Origin: Linnemannia elongata
Taxonomy: Eukaryota > Mortierellomycota > Mortierellomycetes > Mortierellales > Mortierellaceae
Assembly: GCA_036320915.1 (NCBI GenBank)
Contig: JAXBDG010000007.1
Coordinates: forward strand, 434,001-498,000
Length of the DNA: 64,000 nt
Reading direction: 5' to 3'
Made by a program: the position numbers and the translations under genes. This document shows, in pieces, positions 60,157 to 64,000 of the stretch (position 1 is the first letter of the stretch; each line of letters opens with the position of its first letter). A model generated the notes under the pieces. The model was not told where the DNA came from. It worked only from the letters and a program-made list of their open reading frames with translations, and did not search any database.

Positions 60157-62316
60157 ATGTCGCACTCATTCGTCTTTGACAACAAAGACGATCCCATCTT
60201 ACATTCCATCGCACAAGAACTCCACACTTCTCTCAACCAACAACAACCCACTGCCACCACTCATGAGTCAGATCCTTCGAACGCCACCACTACTGCTTCT
60301 GCTTCACTCCGTTCATATGAATTCCGGTTAGAAAGCTTCCTGACACGTCCAAGGACCTGCACAACACTCTTCCCGCCCCGAGTCCAGAAATCTCGGTACT
60401 CTCAGATCCTTGTCCAAGAGCGACTCGTTCTCCTCTCCGCCGGTCCCTCTTCCTCTCCTCCTGCCGTTGACAGCAACGGGACCGACGACACGGACAAGGA
60501 CGAAAAGAAGAACGAGGCGACGGACCAGGTCCTCATCGCAGGATTAGAAGTCCTCGAATACACACTCACTCCTCTTTCGCCGCCATCACCATCATCACCA
60601 TCAGGAAACAAGGCCTACCCGCGGGCACGGGAGGAGGAGAGGATCATCTATATCGCAAAAGTAGACACCTCAGGGTTCTGGCCTCTCCCAGGATTGGAGA
60701 GGGTATCGTTGAGGGGCAAGAGTCCTGCGCAAGCACTCGTCAAGGGATACCTCCGATCCGTTCGCGCGACTAGTCATGGCCTTTCACCTTTGACAGATAT
60801 CACCATTACCGGGACCAAGGACAATAACAGCAACAGCAGTAGCGACATGACCAGCAGCACGGCGGCCGCAGCCGTAGGCAAGATGTCCGCATTGTCCATC
60901 ACCCCCACTCCCGCAACAACAGCTCATCACCGTCGTCCTCGTCCTCAGAAAACGTCGCTTTACATATTCGCGCGCGCACAACCACAGTACCTTTTTGCAA
61001 ACTCGGCCAAGAACCCTCAGAAGCGTGTCCTGGACGACCGTGGGCTTGTCCGGTGGTGGAAGAATACCGCCGCCTCTGTCTATGCTGAATCCATGGGTCC
61101 ATCTACAACAGCAACAACAACAACAGTCCAGGAGCAGGAGAGAGAAGCTGAAGGGAAGCGGAGTGGCAACAGGAAAACGAAGGTGCAAGGGTGGTGGCAC
61201 ATCCCCGGGATCGAGACTGAGCGCCAAGCGCACAACGTCATCCAGTCCACCACTGCCACCAACAACAACAGCAGCAGCAGCAAGGCATTTGAATGGATAT
61301 ATGGGTACCCGGACAAGGACTCCAAGGAACTCGCAAACGCGTTGATCCCCCAGTTCCCGGACGATCCCAAATCACGGATGATGCAGTCCCCCTCCTGTCA
61401 GGGTGGGTTTGTCAACATCCAGACGTTTTGGGAGTTGGCGGCCATTGGCGAGGAGAGTGGTGCAGGGAAGATTACGGGATTCTTTCGCGTTGTTGAGGAA
61501 GATGAGAGTGAGGACGAAGGAGAGAAGGGAGAGGAGGAGGGAGAGGAGGTGCAGGAGAAGGCAGTGACGGGGACAACGGCTGGATATACAAAGGTGATCA
61601 ATTCCTTGTTGGATCTTGAGTTTTCGACGATAGAGGATGCACGCATGTCAACAAGGAGGTGGCAGGACCGGGTTGAGGTCTGGATCCGAAAGTCGGTTGA
61701 GAAGGAGGCGGAGCGTGTGCTGGAAGTTGAGGCTGCTCGTCGACAGGAGCAGGAGGAGGAGGATGGCAAGGAGGAGGAGAAGAAGGAAGCGGTAGCTACT
61801 GTTAGGCCGTTGTGGATCCAGAAAGGATCAGTTAAGATCCTATTGTGCCACGGTTCAGATGTCCAACCAACGCCATCGCCCGCCGTTGCCACTGAAGAAC
61901 CAACGACGACGGCAGCGGTGCCCACTCCAGCAACCGCACCAGCGGTCGTCAACACACTGAGTATGGGCCTCATCAAGCGCAAAGCCCCAACTCCCGTCTC
62001 GACTACTGCCACTACTACTACCACTACCACACCTGCAAGCACGACTGCAACTCCTGCAGTCAATGTCCTTGGCGCTGGGTTAATCAAGCGGAAAGTCGTC
62101 GCACCTACTGTCACTACTTCCGACGATACACCGGCACCTGCTGCCGCTGCCGCTGCACCGGTGGTGAATGTCCTTGGTGCTGGTCTCATCAAGCGCAAGG
62201 TAGCACCCACATCTACTACTCCAGCTACCACGACCATGCCTGAGACGTCATCCACAGCGCCGGTCGTGAATGTCCTTGGAGCCAGTTTCATCAAGAAGCG
62301 CAAGACAGACCCATAA
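60157..62316 (+). CDS. RTT109: histone H3K56 acetyltransferase Rtt109
   Basis: Single exon, 719 aa. Rtt109 acetylates newly made histone H3 (K56, K9, K27) with the chaperones Asf1 and Vps75. Recognisable blocks are FARAQPQYLFANSAKNPQKR and GLVRWWKNT, then WWHIPGIE, then IPQFPDDPKSRMM with the Asp pair at about 402-403 and the following Lys that is autoacetylated in yeast, and VNIQTFWELAAIGEE with GKITGFFRV. Fungus-specific low-complexity insertions make it longer than the 436-aa yeast protein. The C-terminal 130 residues are Thr/Pro/Ala-rich and carry four copies of a motif like VNVLGAGLIKRK (about residues 597, 634, 669 and 703), the last at the very C-terminus. Start ATG gives the expected SIAQELHTSL helix. 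Confidence 0.9.
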   Translation: MSHSFVFDNKDDPILHSIAQELHTSLNQQQPTATTHESDPSNATTTASASLRSYEFRLESFLTRPRTCTTLFPPRVQKSRYSQILVQERLVLLSAGPSSSPPAVDSNGTDDTDKDEKKNEATDQVLIAGLEVLEYTLTPLSPPSPSSPSGNKAYPRAREEERIIYIAKVDTSGFWPLPGLERVSLRGKSPAQALVKGYLRSVRATSHGLSPLTDITITGTKDNNSNSSSDMTSSTAAAAVGKMSALSITPTPATTAHHRRPRPQKTSLYIFARAQPQYLFANSAKNPQKRVLDDRGLVRWWKNTAASVYAESMGPSTTATTTTVQEQEREAEGKRSGNRKTKVQGWWHIPGIETERQAHNVIQSTTATNNNSSSSKAFEWIYGYPDKDSKELANALIPQFPDDPKSRMMQSPSCQGGFVNIQTFWELAAIGEESGAGKITGFFRVVEEDESEDEGEKGEEEGEEVQEKAVTGTTAGYTKVINSLLDLEFSTIEDARMSTRRWQDRVEVWIRKSVEKEAERVLEVEAARRQEQEEEDGKEEEKKEAVATVRPLWIQKGSVKILLCHGSDVQPTPSPAVATEEPTTTAAVPTPATAPAVVNTLSMGLIKRKAPTPVSTTATTTTTTTPASTTATPAVNVLGAGLIKRKVVAPTVTTSDDTPAPAAAAAAPVVNVLGAGLIKRKVAPTSTTPATTTMPETSSTAPVVNVLGASFIKKRKTDP

Positions 62317-62495
62317 GCAGCATATTTATCTCAATTACGTTCCATTGTAAAACAGCAACAATGATATGAAAAATACATGGAGTGTGTATTAGAAAAGAGA
62401 AGATTGTTGTTGTAACATGCGTGCGGGGGTTGTGTATTTGGATGTATAGAAAAAAAGGTGTGTAGATGGTCTGTTAAATAAAAAAGAAGAATAAT
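62317..62495. other. convergent 3' flanks
   Basis: A 179-bp spacer between convergent stop codons of RTT109 and the GT2 gene. Nothing else recognised. Confidence 0.5.
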
Positions 62496-64000
62496 CTAGT
62501 AATAACCTCCATGTCCACCACCAGAACGCGGCGAACTAGGTGGTGGAGGAGCGCCACCGCTACGGCCATAGAGGTCTATCGTACTCGCCCCACCAGCACC
62601 TCCATAAATGACATTTGGATTCTGCTGTTGGGCCAGGTTGAGGTTGCTGAGGGCGGCGTCGGCCTGTGCGAAATACTGAGCCAGCTCATCGTCTTGATTG
62701 TATTCATACACGTCCTCGTCGTCATCATAGTCGGCGTGGGTGGTCGTCGCCAGACGAGATGCTCGTGCAGCAGCGGTTTGGCGTTGTTGCTCCTGTTGAC
62801 GCGAGAAGTGGCGGATGAGATCGCTGCTGCCGGGGGAGTCGGGTCTAGGTGGCAGGATGGTAGGATGCTCCATACGCTGCTGCTGTTGCTGTTGTTGTTG
62901 TTCGTAGGCAGTGGCGGCAGCGGCAGCGGTGGCAGCAGCGACGGCAGCACGGGTGGCCTCATCACGGCTCTCATAGGCAGCCTTCTCCCGATCCTGCTCC
63001 AACTGTTCAGCATCCAACCGCTGCTTCTCCTTGTCGGCCGCGACTTCGGCGGGTGTTTGGTCGATACCAGCTCGAGTTCCCCAACCGACTTCATGCAGCG
63101 TGAAGAGGGCATAGATCTTCATGATCGCAAAGTAGTATCCAAAGAGCAAGAACGCAGGGACCCAGATGATATCCTGAGGGCGCTTGAACAAGTGGGGCAG
63201 CAGTTTGACAATACGGGTGAGCATCAACCAGACGATGTACGAGATGATGATATCCCACAGAGGCAGATGGAACTCGCCCTTGGCAGCCATGGCAACGACA
63301 GAAATGGGGCCCGAGAGGAGGGTGATAGGGTTAAAGATCTTGTCGATCATAGTAAAGGCGACATAGGGGTGGCGGCTCCAGATCTTGCGTTCGGTGAAGA
63401 GGGACCGGAAATCCGACCGCCAGGTATTACGGGTCCAACGAAGCACCTGTTTAACAAAACGCCAGTTGTTCTTGAACGTCGACAGGAGCTCGGCTTCCTT
63501 GCACACTTGGATATAGGTGTTCCATCCATGGTAGACCATCCATCTCGTCAGAAACTTATCGTCACCAGAGTTGAGCGGATACTTGCCCAGCCAGAAATCG
63601 TGTGTGAAATTGTACTGGAACTGAGGGTCCTGGAGGATACATGTCCGGTAGGCGGCCGTACGTCCAGAGAGACAGCAGACTCCACCGTCGATGTGTGTCG
63701 AAGCTGCAATCTCGATGTTACGAATCGTCAACCGGAACCCAGCAAGGACCTCCCACACCGTCTGATACCGCCCTACAGACTTGACTGTCTGCGACGTGCC
63801 CACGCCTCCCATGTTCGGGTCCTCAAAACAAGCCAAGATGTACTCCAACGTGTTTGGGCCCCAGATAGCATCATCATCTGCAAAGACAATAATCTCACTG
63901 GTCGTATTCCGGATCCCCTCTACCATCTGCAACCGCTTGTTTGCCTTGGGGACCGTCAGGACTCGGATACGGGTTGGGTCGACAGAATTGGCGAGTTCCT
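62496..64000 (-). CDS. GT2 processive polysaccharide synthase, partial (3' end)
   Basis: The coding frame is open from the stop at 62496 to the right window edge, so the N-terminal part is missing; about 500 residues are seen. A GT2 core is visible: metal-binding Asp cluster FADDDAIW, HIDGGVCCLSG, acceptor-site GDDKFLTRW and the product-binding QVLRWTRNTWRSDF (QxxRW). Three or four membrane segments follow (ITLLSGPISVVAMAA, IIISYIVWLMLTRIV, WVPAFLLFGYYFAIMKIYAL). The cytosolic tail is long and unusual: Ala and Gln runs, Asp/Glu-rich EDVYEYNQDDE and a Gly/Pro/Ser end. The fold matches hyaluronan/chitin/capsule synthase-like enzymes that build and export a polysaccharide chain. Which sugar is used cannot be told from this part. 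Confidence 0.85.
   Translation of the reverse strand, partial: ELANSVDPTRIRVLTVPKANKRLQMVEGIRNTTSEIIVFADDDAIWGPNTLEYILACFEDPNMGGVGTSQTVKSVGRYQTVWEVLAGFRLTIRNIEIAASTHIDGGVCCLSGRTAAYRTCILQDPQFQYNFTHDFWLGKYPLNSGDDKFLTRWMVYHGWNTYIQVCKEAELLSTFKNNWRFVKQVLRWTRNTWRSDFRSLFTERKIWSRHPYVAFTMIDKIFNPITLLSGPISVVAMAAKGEFHLPLWDIIISYIVWLMLTRIVKLLPHLFKRPQDIIWVPAFLLFGYYFAIMKIYALFTLHEVGWGTRAGIDQTPAEVAADKEKQRLDAEQLEQDREKAAYESRDEATRAAVAAATAAAAATAYEQQQQQQQQRMEHPTILPPRPDSPGSSDLIRHFSRQQEQQRQTAAARASRLATTTHADYDDDEDVYEYNQDDELAQYFAQADAALSNLNLAQQQNPNVIYGGAGGASTIDLYGRSGGAPPPPSSPRSGGGHGGYY

Noticed and set aside
59882..60331. Open frame of 149 codons overlapping the RTT109 start
   Set aside because: Overlaps the start of RTT109 in another frame and lacks any motif.

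Overview
The window is eukaryotic nuclear DNA from a filamentous fungus. Supporting points are short GT-AG introns (mostly 75-150 bp), genes on both strands with short intergenic gaps, pyrimidine-rich 5' leaders, Ser/Gln-rich proteins, and core eukaryotic genes (PRP28, YSH1, SERCA, cystinosin, TEN1, RTT109). The expansion of Sel1-repeat proteins and the look of the F-box and type-B esterase genes suggest an early-diverging fungus such as a Mortierella relative; that placement is inference. No bacterial, organellar or viral block was seen. Exon coordinates come from reading splice sites by eye; each intact spliced model was checked to keep frame and total a multiple of three.

Left part (1-24000) is accessory and rich in duplicates. 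A Sel1-repeat cluster fills 88-9258: three intact genes (1275-3539, 6327-7926, 8293-9258) and two decayed copies (88-973, 4010-5588). A relic of an esterase C-terminus lies inside the cluster at 5879-6127. Two secreted type-B carboxylesterases follow (9771-12334, 13501-15992). They have matching exon structure and both carry an N-terminal four-cysteine domain that resembles a C-type lectin fold. Next comes a family of unrecognised secreted proteins with two intact members (18113-19309, 22787-23962) and two decayed ones (16753-17322, 20492-21133). This is a birth-and-death landscape of tandem paralogues, all on the minus strand except one Sel1 pseudogene.

Right part (25000-64000) is mostly conserved housekeeping sequence: YSH1/CPSF73 endonuclease (-), divergent from PRP28 helicase (+); an ER J-protein (-), convergent on PRP28 and divergent from a cystinosin (+); a PSME3IP/FAM192A-like nuclear protein (+); a coiled-coil protein (-); a SERCA Ca2+ pump (-); an anillin-like PH protein (-); an F-box protein (+); TEN1 (+) and RTT109 (+) in a row; and the 3' part of a GT2 polysaccharide synthase (-) running off the right edge. 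Several of these carry unusual insertions: a His-rich tract in YSH1, two SUMO-interaction-like motifs in TEN1, four copies of a short motif in the RTT109 tail, and a low-complexity block splitting the F-box.

Long gene-poor stretches (39501-42798, 46987-48530, 50763-55408) hold microsatellites and pyrimidine-rich DNA. A striking inverted poly-T/poly-A structure lies at 24682-24814.
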